A stretch of 64,000 bases of DNA from an uncultured Bacteroidia bacterium (GTDB lineage Bacteria > Bacteroidota > Bacteroidia > Bacteroidales > UBA932), in contig CACZXH010000003.1 of assembly GCA_902785065.1 (NCBI GenBank), positions 1-64,000 on the forward strand, read 5' to 3'. The position numbers and the translations under genes were made by a program. Each line of letters begins with the position of its first letter. The stretch's first letter is position 1. The notes beneath the pieces were generated by a model, which was not told the origin of the DNA, made no database searches, and was given only the letters and a program-made list of their open reading frames with translations. Of this stretch, positions 47,580 through 57,180 are shown one piece after another.

Positions 47580-48745
47580 TGTACGGTTACATTGGCCGCA
47601 GGAACGTACATGCGGGGGAGATCCTTGCAGAAATAAGTGTCGGGACGGTCGTAGAGCGTCTTGAAACTCTCCACGGAGACATGTCCGGGGAAGACGGAGA
47701 AGTAGTGGGAGCCCTGTTCCATCGGGTCGTATTTGTTCCGCCATGTCACGAGCAGACTCATCTTGCGTCCGGCCATGGGAGCGGCGATGTTCTCGATCCA
47801 ATAATCGGGGTTCTTGAACCCTTCGACACCCGTCTCCGTAACACCGGCCGGTTTCTTCCGGTCGATGGAAAGCTTGGACAGCACCTTGAGGTTGTTGACA
47901 AAGATGGTGTTGTTGATGCCCTGGTAGCAGTCCATGCCGATGAAATCCACGTAGTCGTCCCCGGGCCAGCGGAAAAGGAAATCGCTTTCCACCTTTTTGG
48001 AGTCCATCTGCGGGGAAATGGCATAGATGAAATTGTGCACGCCGGCGGATTTCAGGTAATCGACGAAATACCGCCAGAGCGCGATGAACTGCTGCTCGCT
48101 GGTACAGCGGCTGCCCCACCAGCTCCAGGTCTGGGTATGCTCGTGGAAGGGCCGGATGATGACCGGGATGTTCTTTCCGTCGCTTCCCTTAAGTCCTTTG
48201 GCGAGGGTGGCCAGGCGGTCCAACCATAGGTTGAATTTCTTCTGTGTGTCGCTTCCGTCCTTCAGGATCTGGGCCGCCACTTCCGTGGAGGTGTTATCCC
48301 AGGCATCCCCGCCGGTAAGCGGGTTGTCGAGGTGCAGACAGGCCGTAATCACCATGCCCCGGTCATAGGCTTCCTTCATGCATTTGAGGCGCAGGCTGTT
48401 TTCCTCGCTTTCCGATGAGACCCGGTCGTCCATGAAGGTGGACAGATCCAGGCTGTAAACACCGGGATAGTCCCCGCAGACGGCCTTCGTGTCGGATCCC
48501 CCTTCGGTGCCATACCACTTCCGGCCATACATCAGGTCGTCGTGGTGGCCGAACATCCATCCTTTTTCCCGAATGGCCCAGAGGTTGGAATACAGGGCCT
48601 TGGTCTCCGCCGTGGCATTGGCGTCGGCGAGACGCAGGACCACGGTTTCTTCCTGGGGATTATCCGGCTCAGGATTGTTCTTTTCGCCGCACCCGCACAG
48701 CAGCGGTGCGGCCAGAAGGAGGGGAAGTAATACGGTTTTCATCAT
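47576..48745 (-). CDS. GH26 endo-beta-mannanase lipoprotein (paralogue A)
   Basis: The protein has 389 residues with a lipobox (LLCGC, Cys19). GH26 motifs are KGWMFGHHDDLMYG, LHLDNPLTGGDAWDN, IRPFHEHTQTWSWWG with acid/base Glu202, and GVTETGVEGF with nucleophile Glu304. It is strongly similar along its length to the next upstream gene, so the pair arose by tandem duplication. It overlaps both neighbours by 4 bases. Lipid anchoring and its place after the surface-binding gene suggest outer-membrane action on long mannan chains. Confidence 0.88.
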   Translation of the reverse strand: MMKTVLLPLLLAAPLLCGCGEKNNPEPDNPQEETVVLRLADANATAETKALYSNLWAIREKGWMFGHHDDLMYGRKWYGTEGGSDTKAVCGDYPGVYSLDLSTFMDDRVSSESEENSLRLKCMKEAYDRGMVITACLHLDNPLTGGDAWDNTSTEVAAQILKDGSDTQKKFNLWLDRLATLAKGLKGSDGKNIPVIIRPFHEHTQTWSWWGSRCTSEQQFIALWRYFVDYLKSAGVHNFIYAISPQMDSKKVESDFLFRWPGDDYVDFIGMDCYQGINNTIFVNNLKVLSKLSIDRKKPAGVTETGVEGFKNPDYWIENIAAPMAGRKMSLLVTWRNKYDPMEQGSHYFSVFPGHVSVESFKTLYDRPDTYFCKDLPRMYVPAANVTVQ

Positions 48746-49920
48746 TCTACAATTACGTTATCGGCCATTTTATACATATCGGGCAGGTCTTCTGCAAAAA
48801 ATGTGTCAGGGCGGGCATACAGCTGCCGGAAAGATTCTTCCGAAGGATGTCCGGGGAAGACCGAATAATAGACTTTCCCCTGCTGCATGGGATCATATTT
48901 GTTGCTCCAGGTGACGAGCAGCGACATTTTCCGTCCCGCCATGGGGGCGGCGATGTTCTCGGTCCAGTAGTCGGGATTCTGGAAACCTTCGATACCGATT
49001 TCCGTGACTCCGGCAGGCTTCGATTTGGACTCGGAAACATTCCGGAGGAGCTTCAGGTTGTTCAGGAACACCGTGTTGTTGATCCCGATGTAACAGTCCA
49101 TGCCCATAAAATCCACATAGTCGTCGCCGGGCCAGCGGTACAGGAAATCGTTCTCGCCGGTGGCCTTGACGTTCATCGCCGGGGAAATCGCATAGATGAA
49201 CGAGTGCACCCCCCGGTTTTTCATCCCGTCCACGAGATAGCGCCACAAGGCGATGTATTCCGCACCGGTGGTGCAGGAACTGCCCCACCAGCTCCATTCG
49301 TGTCCATGTTCATGGAACGGGCGCAGGATCATGGGAATCTGCACGCCGTCACTGCCTTTCAGGCTTTTGGCGAGGTCGGCCAGATTGTCCAGCCAGGAAT
49401 CGAACAGCTTTTGGGTTTCGCTTCCTTTTTTCAGGATTTCGGCGGCCACCTGATGGCTGGAGTTGTCCCAGGAGTCGCCGCCCGTGAGGGGATTGTTCAG
49501 GTGCATGCAGGCCATGACGACCATGCCGCGGTCATAGGCTTCCTGGATGGTCCGGAGTTTCGCCGGATTTTCGTCCAAGGTCTGGAGCGGAACTTTGCGC
49601 CCGTCCATGAAGGAGGCGACATCCACCGCGTAGACGGCCGGATAGTCACCGCAGACATCTTTCGTGTCCGATCCGCCTTCCGTGTACTGCCACTTGCGCC
49701 CGTTCAGCAGGTCGTTCTGGTGTCCGAACATCCATCCCTTCTCCCGGATGGCCCACAGGTTGGAATAGAGGGCTTTGGTGGCGGGGGTGGCGTCCGGATC
49801 GGCCAGTCTCAACCGGACGGGCTGGACCGGCTCTTCGGGACTTGCAGGCTCGTCCCCCCTGCACGAGGTGCAGAAGGGGACGGCTGCAAGCAGTAGCATG
49901 AATAGGAAGTGTTTACTCAT
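48742..49920 (-). CDS. GH26 endo-beta-mannanase lipoprotein (paralogue B)
   Basis: The protein has 392 residues with a lipobox (FCTSC, Cys20). It has the same layout as paralogue A: KGWMFGHQNDLLNG, MHLNNPLTGGDSWDN, LRPFHEHGHEWSWWG with acid/base Glu204, and GVTEIGIEGF with nucleophile Glu307. More than half of the positions are identical to paralogue A by eye. Differences cluster in loops around the active site (HHDDLMYG versus HQNDLLNG, HTQTW versus HGHEW), so the two may differ in substrate length or side-chain tolerance. Its ATG overlaps the stop of the surface lipoprotein gene (TAATG). Confidence 0.88.
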   Translation of the reverse strand: MSKHFLFMLLLAAVPFCTSCRGDEPASPEEPVQPVRLRLADPDATPATKALYSNLWAIREKGWMFGHQNDLLNGRKWQYTEGGSDTKDVCGDYPAVYAVDVASFMDGRKVPLQTLDENPAKLRTIQEAYDRGMVVMACMHLNNPLTGGDSWDNSSHQVAAEILKKGSETQKLFDSWLDNLADLAKSLKGSDGVQIPMILRPFHEHGHEWSWWGSSCTTGAEYIALWRYLVDGMKNRGVHSFIYAISPAMNVKATGENDFLYRWPGDDYVDFMGMDCYIGINNTVFLNNLKLLRNVSESKSKPAGVTEIGIEGFQNPDYWTENIAAPMAGRKMSLLVTWSNKYDPMQQGKVYYSVFPGHPSEESFRQLYARPDTFFAEDLPDMYKMADNVIVE

Positions 49921-51539
49921 TACTCGGAGGGAACCTGCTTTTCAAACACCATCACATACAGGAGCGGACTGTTCACGAAGCGGTCGTAATCCGTCCACTC
50001 GTAGCTGTGGTCTTTGGAAGGAGCGTCGGCCAGGGGCAGGGCGAGGGCCATGCAGCCGTCGGCCACCACCAGGGCGCTCTTGCCCAGGAACTCGTAACTG
50101 CCCGGAAGCAGGATCGGAACGTTGTAGGTGACCAGATTGCTGATCTTGATGGTGACGGTGCCGCAAGGGGATTGGTCCGTAATGTCCTCCGGATTAAAAG
50201 TATACGTGGTTTCCGTATGGGGCAGCCAGCCGTACCACTGGGAACAGTCGATATTCACGGCCACGCCGGCTTTCTTTCCTACGTACATGTAGTCCCAGTA
50301 AGCGCCGTCTTCACCGGGGCCATAGAGGACCTTGCCACTCAAGCCACCTTCCTCGGAAGGCGTGAAGGTGAGGATGTTGTCCTTCTCCTTGACATAGTTG
50401 CCGTTCCAGCACCACGACTTGGCCGTCGTCTGGTCTTTGGTGATGGCACCTTCGGCACCGCCGTACACCCACTGTTCCTTGACCTTCCAGTCACCGGGCA
50501 GGTCGAAGACAGGGGCGGGTGCCGGAGGTTCGACGCTGTTCTTCCCTTCGGTCCCTTCCGTCTTGGAGGCCGCAGGAATCTCGTCAACGGGCGTCACCAG
50601 CACGAAGAAGATCCTCGGCCGCTTGACGAACTTGTCGTAGTCGGAGTAGATATTGGTCCAGTCGTCCACACCGCTCAGGTTGAAGCCGAATGCGTTATTC
50701 TCCACCGTAAGGGTCTTGCCTTCGTATACCGTATAGTCCCCGGGATCGAGGAACTGGCCTTTGGTCACGGTCCCCTTGGAATCGATGAAAGAGATCGTGT
50801 TTTCCGTATAATTGCGGATCCACGTGCTCTCTCCCACAGGGATCTGGCGGTAGAACTTGTGCAGGTCGATGTCCGTGTCGCCTTCCTTGTTCATCGCGGC
50901 CAGGAAGAGGCAGTTCCAGTGCTTGCCGTCGACACCGCCATAGTGGTAGCACTTTCCAGTGGAATTGCCGTCGGCCATCACTTCTTCGAAGGTGAATTCC
51001 AGATAGTCGTCGTATTCGGCGGCAGGGCCGAATCCGGTGTCAGCGTACCAGCACCAGGATTTGCTCACAGGGTCCATCAGGGCTCCACCACCCCATTCGG
51101 GACCCGTTCCGCCCCAGACCCGGGAGCCGGAAATGGCGTATTTCCCGATCAGCGTTTCCGTGAACTCGGTCATGTCAATGGTGTAGGTGCGGGATTTACC
51201 CGTCTCAGAAGTGACGGTGATGGTCGGGGCCGCCCCGGTGAAGTCCAGGGTTTCCCCCCGGGCTACGCTGGAAGTGGCATGATAGGAAAGATCCAGGGTT
51301 TCGATCTTCACCTTGGAGAAATCATCGATCAGGTTGCCTACCAGCTGGAGCGTGATCGTGCCGGTGGTCTCGTCGATATCCTTCACGGTCGCCAGACCGG
51401 CCTGTCCAGCGAACTTGATATCCAGGATCTTGTGGTCATTGTTCCAGCTTCCTTCGCTGACCGCCGCCCACGGATCCTTGGCGCAGGCGCTCAGCAGGGC
51501 AACGATGCCAAAGGCTATGAAGAAAAAGTTGCGTTTCAT
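49920..51539 (-). CDS. Surface lipoprotein with two tandem Trp-rich modules, putative glycan-binding protein
   Basis: The protein has 539 residues with a lipobox (LLSAC, Cys19). An N-terminal beta domain (about 35-130) resembles the DUF5018-type domain of Bacteroidota surface proteins. Two related modules follow (about 140-330 and 355-539). Each contains a KSWCW segment, a G(K/D)xYWxxM/L-like Trp patch, a YTVYEG or YEFLG turn and a closing DYDRFV or DYDKFV followed by a hydrophobic strand. There is no catalytic motif. Its position directly after SusD is that of a surface glycan-binding protein. It differs completely from the IPT-type proteins of the forward operon. Confidence 0.72.
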   Translation of the reverse strand: MKRNFFFIAFGIVALLSACAKDPWAAVSEGSWNNDHKILDIKFAGQAGLATVKDIDETTGTITLQLVGNLIDDFSKVKIETLDLSYHATSSVARGETLDFTGAAPTITVTSETGKSRTYTIDMTEFTETLIGKYAISGSRVWGGTGPEWGGGALMDPVSKSWCWYADTGFGPAAEYDDYLEFTFEEVMADGNSTGKCYHYGGVDGKHWNCLFLAAMNKEGDTDIDLHKFYRQIPVGESTWIRNYTENTISFIDSKGTVTKGQFLDPGDYTVYEGKTLTVENNAFGFNLSGVDDWTNIYSDYDKFVKRPRIFFVLVTPVDEIPAASKTEGTEGKNSVEPPAPAPVFDLPGDWKVKEQWVYGGAEGAITKDQTTAKSWCWNGNYVKEKDNILTFTPSEEGGLSGKVLYGPGEDGAYWDYMYVGKKAGVAVNIDCSQWYGWLPHTETTYTFNPEDITDQSPCGTVTIKISNLVTYNVPILLPGSYEFLGKSALVVADGCMALALPLADAPSKDHSYEWTDYDRFVNSPLLYVMVFEKQVPSE

Positions 51540-51541
51540 GG

Positions 51542-53059
51542 TTACTTGATATTGGGGTTAAGGTCGGTCTCAATGGAGGGAATGGGATAGAAGAGAATAT
51601 CCGCCTCGTTGGTGATACCCTGCTCCTGGACAGCCTTGATGGTGTGCAGGTTGCCGGTACGGCGCAGGTCATAAGTGATATTACCCTCAAAGGCAAGTTC
51701 ATAGATGCGTTCCTTGATCACCGCCTGCCGGAAGGCCTCGGTGGAAAGCCCGGGCGTCAGTTCTCCCAGACCGGCGCGGGTCCGGATATGGTTCACCAGT
51801 TCGTAAGCCTTCTCCGTCGGGCCGGCCGCTTCCGCATACGTCAGTGCGATATCCGAGAAGCGGAGCAGATACGGCTTCGTGGAAGTCTTGTCGCCATTGA
51901 ACTGCGGGTCGATGAACTTGCGGCAGAACGGGTAGGAGAGCCCGCCTCCCGGATAGGATGCCGCGACGGAACCATCGGCCTTATACACCTCTTTCACGAT
52001 GAGCTGGTCCTTGCGGAGGTCACCCGTCTCGAACGAGTTGTAGAAGTCGATGTTGGTCTGGTACTCCGACCATCCGTCATGCGTGGGGATGAGCGTCCCA
52101 TTGTCGCCTTGCTTGAGGTAGACGGTACCGCCGGAAATGTAGGGGATGTACATCTTGGAGATCTTGGAGTACTGGCCCTCGTTTTCACCGGAGCGGTCCA
52201 TGCTCATGATGAAGATGTGCTCGGGACCGTCGGGATGGTCCACGTCATAGATGTGCAGCAGGTCGTCGTCAAAATGATAGGTGGTCTGTGAAGGGTTGTC
52301 CACCACGTCTCCGGCGTATTGGGCGGCCTTTGCATAGTAGTCGTTCACGTCGAAGGACATGTCCGAATACTGCGGAACGCCGTAGGCCTTGGCCGAAGCC
52401 AGATACAGGTAGCTCTTGGCGAGCAGGCTCTGCGCCGCCGCCTTGTCCACGCGTCCCGGCTCAGGTTTCGTGTAATACGGGAGGAGTTCAACGGCTTTCT
52501 CCAGGTCGTCGAAGACATATTTCCACATCTCATCCAGCGACGCGGGAAGACCGGCCTGCGTGTCGGCAAGCGTTGTCACGACATCCAGGTGGATCGGGAC
52601 CCGGCCGAAGTTCCTGGCCAGGTTGAAGTAGGAATAGGCCCGCATGAAATAGGCTTCGCCCGTGAACCGGTTGCGGAGGTTCTGGTCGATGTTCATGCCG
52701 GGGACATTCTTGATGACCGCATTGGCCCGGTTGATGGTGATGTAGGAGAACTTGAAGAAATTGCCCAGGGTGACGTTGCTTCTGAAGTTGTTCTGGCTCC
52801 AGGCGTCCAGGTCCTTGGTGGACGGGGTGGCATCCCCCTTGGGGTTCAGTTCATCCGTATTCATGCCGCCCAGGAAAACGATGGCGCGGGAATACTCGAT
52901 ATAGTTGATGGCGTCGTAGATGAACAGGGTGGAAGATTCCGCATCGGCTTCCGTCGTGTAGAAATTCTTGTCCGAATAGAAGCCGTAGGGTTTCTCCTCG
53001 AGCGAGCAGCCGGTAAAGAGCAGTGCTGCGAAAACGAATGCTGATATCTTGTTATTCAT
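51542..53059 (-). CDS. SusD-like surface glycan-binding lipoprotein
   Basis: The protein has 505 residues with a lipobox (LLFTGC, Cys18), followed by SLEEKPYGFYSDKNFYTTEAD. RFTGEAYFMRAYSYFNLARNFGRVPIH and the C-terminal VIKERIYELAFEGNITYDLRR confirm the RagB/SusD family. It pairs with the SusC gene 12 bases upstream. It is clearly different from the SusD at 32474 in length and sequence, so the two uptake systems probably favour different oligosaccharides. Confidence 0.93.
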   Translation of the reverse strand: MNNKISAFVFAALLFTGCSLEEKPYGFYSDKNFYTTEADAESSTLFIYDAINYIEYSRAIVFLGGMNTDELNPKGDATPSTKDLDAWSQNNFRSNVTLGNFFKFSYITINRANAVIKNVPGMNIDQNLRNRFTGEAYFMRAYSYFNLARNFGRVPIHLDVVTTLADTQAGLPASLDEMWKYVFDDLEKAVELLPYYTKPEPGRVDKAAAQSLLAKSYLYLASAKAYGVPQYSDMSFDVNDYYAKAAQYAGDVVDNPSQTTYHFDDDLLHIYDVDHPDGPEHIFIMSMDRSGENEGQYSKISKMYIPYISGGTVYLKQGDNGTLIPTHDGWSEYQTNIDFYNSFETGDLRKDQLIVKEVYKADGSVAASYPGGGLSYPFCRKFIDPQFNGDKTSTKPYLLRFSDIALTYAEAAGPTEKAYELVNHIRTRAGLGELTPGLSTEAFRQAVIKERIYELAFEGNITYDLRRTGNLHTIKAVQEQGITNEADILFYPIPSIETDLNPNIK

Positions 53060-53071
53060 GGCTGCGGGAGA

Positions 53072-56000
53072 TTAAAAGTTAAAGTCAATTCCGAAGGTCC
53101 ACTTTCTGAGGCGGGGATATCCACCGCTGTAAATACCCAGTGCACTTACTTCCGGGTCATAGCCCGTGAACTTGGTGAAGGTGTAGAGATTGTCGATGTT
53201 CAGGCTGAAACGGATGCTGTCCATGAAGCTTAGGCTCTTGCGGAGCGGGAGCGTGTAGCCCAGGGAGACGGTCTGGATCCGGATAAAGGAACCATTCTCG
53301 ACCCACCAGTCTGAGAACTTGACCTGCCGGTCGTCCCGGAGCTTGGGATAGTCGTTGGTCCGGTTGTCGGTGGTCCAGCGGAGCGGGTTGTTGGAAGGCT
53401 GTCCGAAACGCTGGAGGTTGATCACGTCATTCCCGAACACGCCGTTGAAGAAAATGCTGAAATCCAGGTTCTTGTAGGCTACGTCGAAACTGAGCGAAGC
53501 GAGGAGGTCGGGATTGGGGTCGCCGATGATGCAGCGGTCGTTCTCGTCCACGATCTCGGCATTGTCGCCGTTGTATTCGTTCACATACTTGAACTCACCG
53601 GGTTCGGCATCGTCTCCGGTCAGGCCGGCGGTGAGACCATCTTCCAGGCTCTGGACGATTCCGTTCACCTTGTAACCGTAGAACACATACATCGGCTGGC
53701 CGATGGCCAGGATATTGGTATACCCGCGGAACTGCGGCTGGCTGTTTCCGTAGTACTCGTACTGCATGCCGGTGCGTGCATCGGTCATCAGACCGGCTTC
53801 AATGGCATTTCCGAGGCTCAGGACCTTGTTGCGGTTGTGGGTAAGGATCATCGTGGCTCCGACTTTCCAGTCCTTGTTGGAGAACAGGATGCCTTCCAGG
53901 GTGGCCTCGATGCCCCTGTTCTGGATGACACCGTCGTTCACCCACATGCGGTCGTAGCCGGAGGACGGGGCGATGTTGCGTTCCCGCAGCAGACCGTCCG
54001 TCACTTTGTTGTACCAGTCGACTGTGAGGTTCAGCCGGTTGCCGAACAAGCTCAGGTCCATGCCGAAGTCCAGCTGGGAAGTGGTCTCCCATTTGAGGTC
54101 GGTGTTGGCAATGCCGCTCCAGACGGCGTAAATGCCGCCCTCTCCGGTATAGCCGGACTGATAGCCGGGACCGATGGCCGTCTGCCAGGCACCGTTATAA
54201 TAGTATTTGTGCTGGCCGAAGCGGCTCAGGGTCTGGTAGGGAGAGATGCCCTGGTTGCCGGAGATACCGTAGGAAGCACGGAATTTCAGGACATCCAGCT
54301 GACGCACATCTTTCAGGAAGCTTTCATTGTGGGCGTTCCAGCTGACGGCGCCAGAGGGGAAGAAGGCCCATTTGTTCCCGGAACCGAACTTGGAGGAGCC
54401 ATCGGCACGGGCCGTGAATGTGAAGAGATAACGATCGTCATAACCGTAGTTCAGACGCATCAGGCCGGACACGAGCGTGCTCTCGGACAGACCGTTGGAA
54501 ATCCGGTAATGCTCGGGATCACCGGCCTGGAGGTTCTCGTTGCCCAGGGTCTCGTTGACGAATCCGACGCCGGTCAGGCTGGACGAGCGGGAGCGGTAGT
54601 GCTCGTAGGAATAACCGAGCATCGTGGTCAGGTGGTGCTTCTTGGCGAAGATCTTGTCGAAGGTGCCGTATACATCGGCCACCATATTGTCGTCTTTCCA
54701 GTTGTTGATCTGACCGTAGCCGTTGTTGAAGGCTCCCGTCTCGGAGTAGACGTCCGGATTGTAGATGTCCTGGATGCTTTCGCCGTGCTTGTAGTTGAAC
54801 TGGCCGGTCAGGGTGAAGGCCGGGAACATCTTCCATTCCATTCCGGCATTGGCGATGACGTCGGTCCCTTCGGTCTTGTTGGTGGAAAGCTCTTTCAGCG
54901 CGATCGGGTGGTAGTAGTCGCTGGCGCTGTACAGCCAGTAATTGCCTTCTTCATCGTAAACGGGGAAAATGGGATTCCGGTTGTAGGAGCGTCCGGGATT
55001 GTAATTCCGGTTGTTGTGGGTAATGTTCGCACCCATCTTCAGGATGAGGTTCTCGAAGATTTTGTGGTCTACGGAGAACTTGCCTCCGAACTTGTCATAC
55101 CAGTCGTCCACGAAGACGCCGTTGTTCCGGAAGTAGTTGGCACTGGCTATGAACTGGGTCTTGTCGTTGGAACTGCGCACCTGTACGGTCGTGTTATTGG
55201 AAACCGGCAGTTTGCGCAGGACGAGATCTTCCCAGCGGGTGTTGGTGGTCCAGGTGGTCTGCAGTTCCTCAATGGACGGATAATAGATACCGTTGGCATT
55301 CACGGCGCCCACGTACTGCGGGACGAGACCGGCGTTAACCTTCGCCTCGTTCTGGGTGATGGCCATGAGGACGGGATCGTACCACAGGTTGAGCTTGGAC
55401 GTCATCTGCGAGAGGGTGGTCTGCTGGCGGACGCTGATGCTGGTCTGTCCGGCAGCGGCTTTGTTGGTCGTGATGAGGATGACGCCGTTGGCGCCGCGGG
55501 ATCCGTAGATGGCCGACGCGGAGGCATCCTTCAGGACTTCCATGGACACGATGTCCTGCGGATTGATCTGGGCGAGATTGCCGGCATCGCCGAAGGGGAA
55601 ACCGTCCACGACCAGGAGCGGCGCATTGGAGCCGTTCACGGAGGAATTACCCCGGACCCGGACCGTGGAGGCTGCACCCGGCTCCTGGGAGTTGTTGGTC
55701 ACCTGGACACCGGCCACGCGTCCCTGCATGAGGGACTCGATGGAGTGGGACGGTTTGACGATGAGTTCTTCGGGGTCGAGGGAGGCCACGGACCCCGTGA
55801 GGTCGCTTTTCTTCATGCGGCCATAACCGATGGCTACGGTTTCTTCCAGCATGAAGGAGGACTCGTTGAGGACAACGTTCACGACAGACCTGCCGTTGAC
55901 AGGAAGAGTAGCATCTTCGTAGCCAAGACAGCTCACCGAGAGTGTCGCATTGGCAGCCACGCCGTTAATGGACCAGGAGCCATCCTCGCCACTGACCGCA

Positions 56001-56167
56001 TACTTGTTCGTACCGGTGACGAGTACCGCAGCGCCGGCAACGGGTTTGCCGTTCTGGTCGCTGACCGTTCCGGATACCTTGGCTGCAGGCTGGGCATGGG
56101 CGGAGCCTGCCGCAAGGACCAGAATCGATGCGACTGCAAGGAGAAAACATGTAATTCTCTTTTTCAT
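53072..56167 (-). CDS. SusC-like TonB-dependent outer-membrane transporter
   Basis: The protein has 1031 residues. A signal peptide (ending AHAQ) is followed by a carboxypeptidase-regulatory-like domain (about 28-105), EETVAIGYGRMKKSDLTGSVASL, a plug with LLVVDGFPFGD and MEVLKDASASAIYGSRGANGVILITTNKA, and a barrel ending IDFNF. With the SusD gene downstream it imports oligosaccharides, with mannan fragments inferred from the operon. The codon usage and frame are intact over the whole length. Confidence 0.93.
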   Translation of the reverse strand: MKKRITCFLLAVASILVLAAGSAHAQPAAKVSGTVSDQNGKPVAGAAVLVTGTNKYAVSGEDGSWSINGVAANATLSVSCLGYEDATLPVNGRSVVNVVLNESSFMLEETVAIGYGRMKKSDLTGSVASLDPEELIVKPSHSIESLMQGRVAGVQVTNNSQEPGAASTVRVRGNSSVNGSNAPLLVVDGFPFGDAGNLAQINPQDIVSMEVLKDASASAIYGSRGANGVILITTNKAAAGQTSISVRQQTTLSQMTSKLNLWYDPVLMAITQNEAKVNAGLVPQYVGAVNANGIYYPSIEELQTTWTTNTRWEDLVLRKLPVSNNTTVQVRSSNDKTQFIASANYFRNNGVFVDDWYDKFGGKFSVDHKIFENLILKMGANITHNNRNYNPGRSYNRNPIFPVYDEEGNYWLYSASDYYHPIALKELSTNKTEGTDVIANAGMEWKMFPAFTLTGQFNYKHGESIQDIYNPDVYSETGAFNNGYGQINNWKDDNMVADVYGTFDKIFAKKHHLTTMLGYSYEHYRSRSSSLTGVGFVNETLGNENLQAGDPEHYRISNGLSESTLVSGLMRLNYGYDDRYLFTFTARADGSSKFGSGNKWAFFPSGAVSWNAHNESFLKDVRQLDVLKFRASYGISGNQGISPYQTLSRFGQHKYYYNGAWQTAIGPGYQSGYTGEGGIYAVWSGIANTDLKWETTSQLDFGMDLSLFGNRLNLTVDWYNKVTDGLLRERNIAPSSGYDRMWVNDGVIQNRGIEATLEGILFSNKDWKVGATMILTHNRNKVLSLGNAIEAGLMTDARTGMQYEYYGNSQPQFRGYTNILAIGQPMYVFYGYKVNGIVQSLEDGLTAGLTGDDAEPGEFKYVNEYNGDNAEIVDENDRCIIGDPNPDLLASLSFDVAYKNLDFSIFFNGVFGNDVINLQRFGQPSNNPLRWTTDNRTNDYPKLRDDRQVKFSDWWVENGSFIRIQTVSLGYTLPLRKSLSFMDSIRFSLNIDNLYTFTKFTGYDPEVSALGIYSGGYPRLRKWTFGIDFNF

Positions 56168-56175
56168 GTTGTTGA

Positions 56176-57180
56176 TTATTGGTTGGTCAAAAAGTCAAGC
56201 AAATTGTCGAGAGGACAGGTCGCAACGCCCACATATCGGTCGGCGCCGCCATAATAGACATAGAGGGTTCCGTCTTTCACGATATTCCCGGTCGGGAAGA
56301 CGCATCCCGGATAGAACCCCTCCCGTTCGAAGGGTAGTTCCGGCTCGAGGATGGGTTCCGGGGTGCGGGCCAGCACTTTCAGGGGATTGTCCCGGTCCAG
56401 CAGCATGGCCCAGACGGTGTAGTCTGCATGACCGCCGTCGGCCACCCCGTGATAGAGCACCAGGTAGCCGCGGTCCGTCAGAATGGGGGGCGTGCTGCCG
56501 CCGATTTTCTCCTCCTTGGTGCCGGGTCGGCCCTGGATGAGAAGATGGTCTTCAGCGCGCTCCCAGTTCAGCAGGTCGTCTGAGAACTTGAGCCAGATGG
56601 AAGGGAACTCCGTGGCATCGGTATGTTTGGGCCGGTGCAGCATGGCATACTTCCCGCCTATTTTCTGCGGGAACAGGATGACGTCCCGGTCGTCCTGGAC
56701 GGGGGAGGTGATCCGGCCCAAGCGCCTGAAATGGCGGAAGTCCCGGGTGCAGGCCAAGCCCGTGTTGCCCAAGTTCTCCCTCCAGGCAAGCGGCGCGAAT
56801 CCATCCGTGTCCGGTTTCCTTACTACGTCGTGCGGGAAGGTCCAGTAACGGCCAGGGGGCATGGGCCTGTACGCGTAGGTAATGTAGAAAGTGTCGCCGA
56901 ACTTGACGATACGTGCGTCTTCCACGCATCCGCTGTCCGGTCCGTCAGCACTGGGACAGAATACCGGTTCGTCACTGGCGCGCTCGAAATGGAATCCATC
57001 GGTGCTGGTGGCCAGCCCGAACCGGATCACATGGTCCTCGTCGTCGCCTGCGGCCCGGTACAGCATGTAGAAAACGCCGTTGTCCAGGATGACACCCGGA
57101 TTGCAGACGACCAGATTCTCCCACGGATGGGTGGGATGAGGTGAGAGAATGGGGTTTCCCCCGTAACGGAGCAGTTTCAT
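56176..57180 (-). CDS. Beta-1,4-mannooligosaccharide phosphorylase (GH130_2 type)
   Basis: The protein has 334 residues from the ATG at 57180 with no signal peptide, so it is cytoplasmic. Five-bladed propeller motifs include YGGNPILSP, RAAGDDEDHVIRFGLA, GCVEDARIVKFGDTFYITY with the probable proton donor Asp88, GRITSPVQDDRDVILFPQKIGGKYAMLHRP and GGSTPPILTDRGYL. The pattern suits GH130_2 enzymes that phosphorolyse beta-1,4-mannooligosaccharides to mannose 1-phosphate, rather than the mannosylglucose enzyme at 42159. It overlaps the symporter stop (TAATG). Confidence 0.83.
   Translation of the reverse strand: MKLLRYGGNPILSPHPTHPWENLVVCNPGVILDNGVFYMLYRAAGDDEDHVIRFGLATSTDGFHFERASDEPVFCPSADGPDSGCVEDARIVKFGDTFYITYAYRPMPPGRYWTFPHDVVRKPDTDGFAPLAWRENLGNTGLACTRDFRHFRRLGRITSPVQDDRDVILFPQKIGGKYAMLHRPKHTDATEFPSIWLKFSDDLLNWERAEDHLLIQGRPGTKEEKIGGSTPPILTDRGYLVLYHGVADGGHADYTVWAMLLDRDNPLKVLARTPEPILEPELPFEREGFYPGCVFPTGNIVKDGTLYVYYGGADRYVGVATCPLDNLLDFLTNQ

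Noticed and set aside
46173-47636. A 487-residue plus-strand frame opposite the clan GH-A gene
   Set aside because: It has no signal peptide or motif, whereas the reverse frame has a lipobox and catalytic residues.
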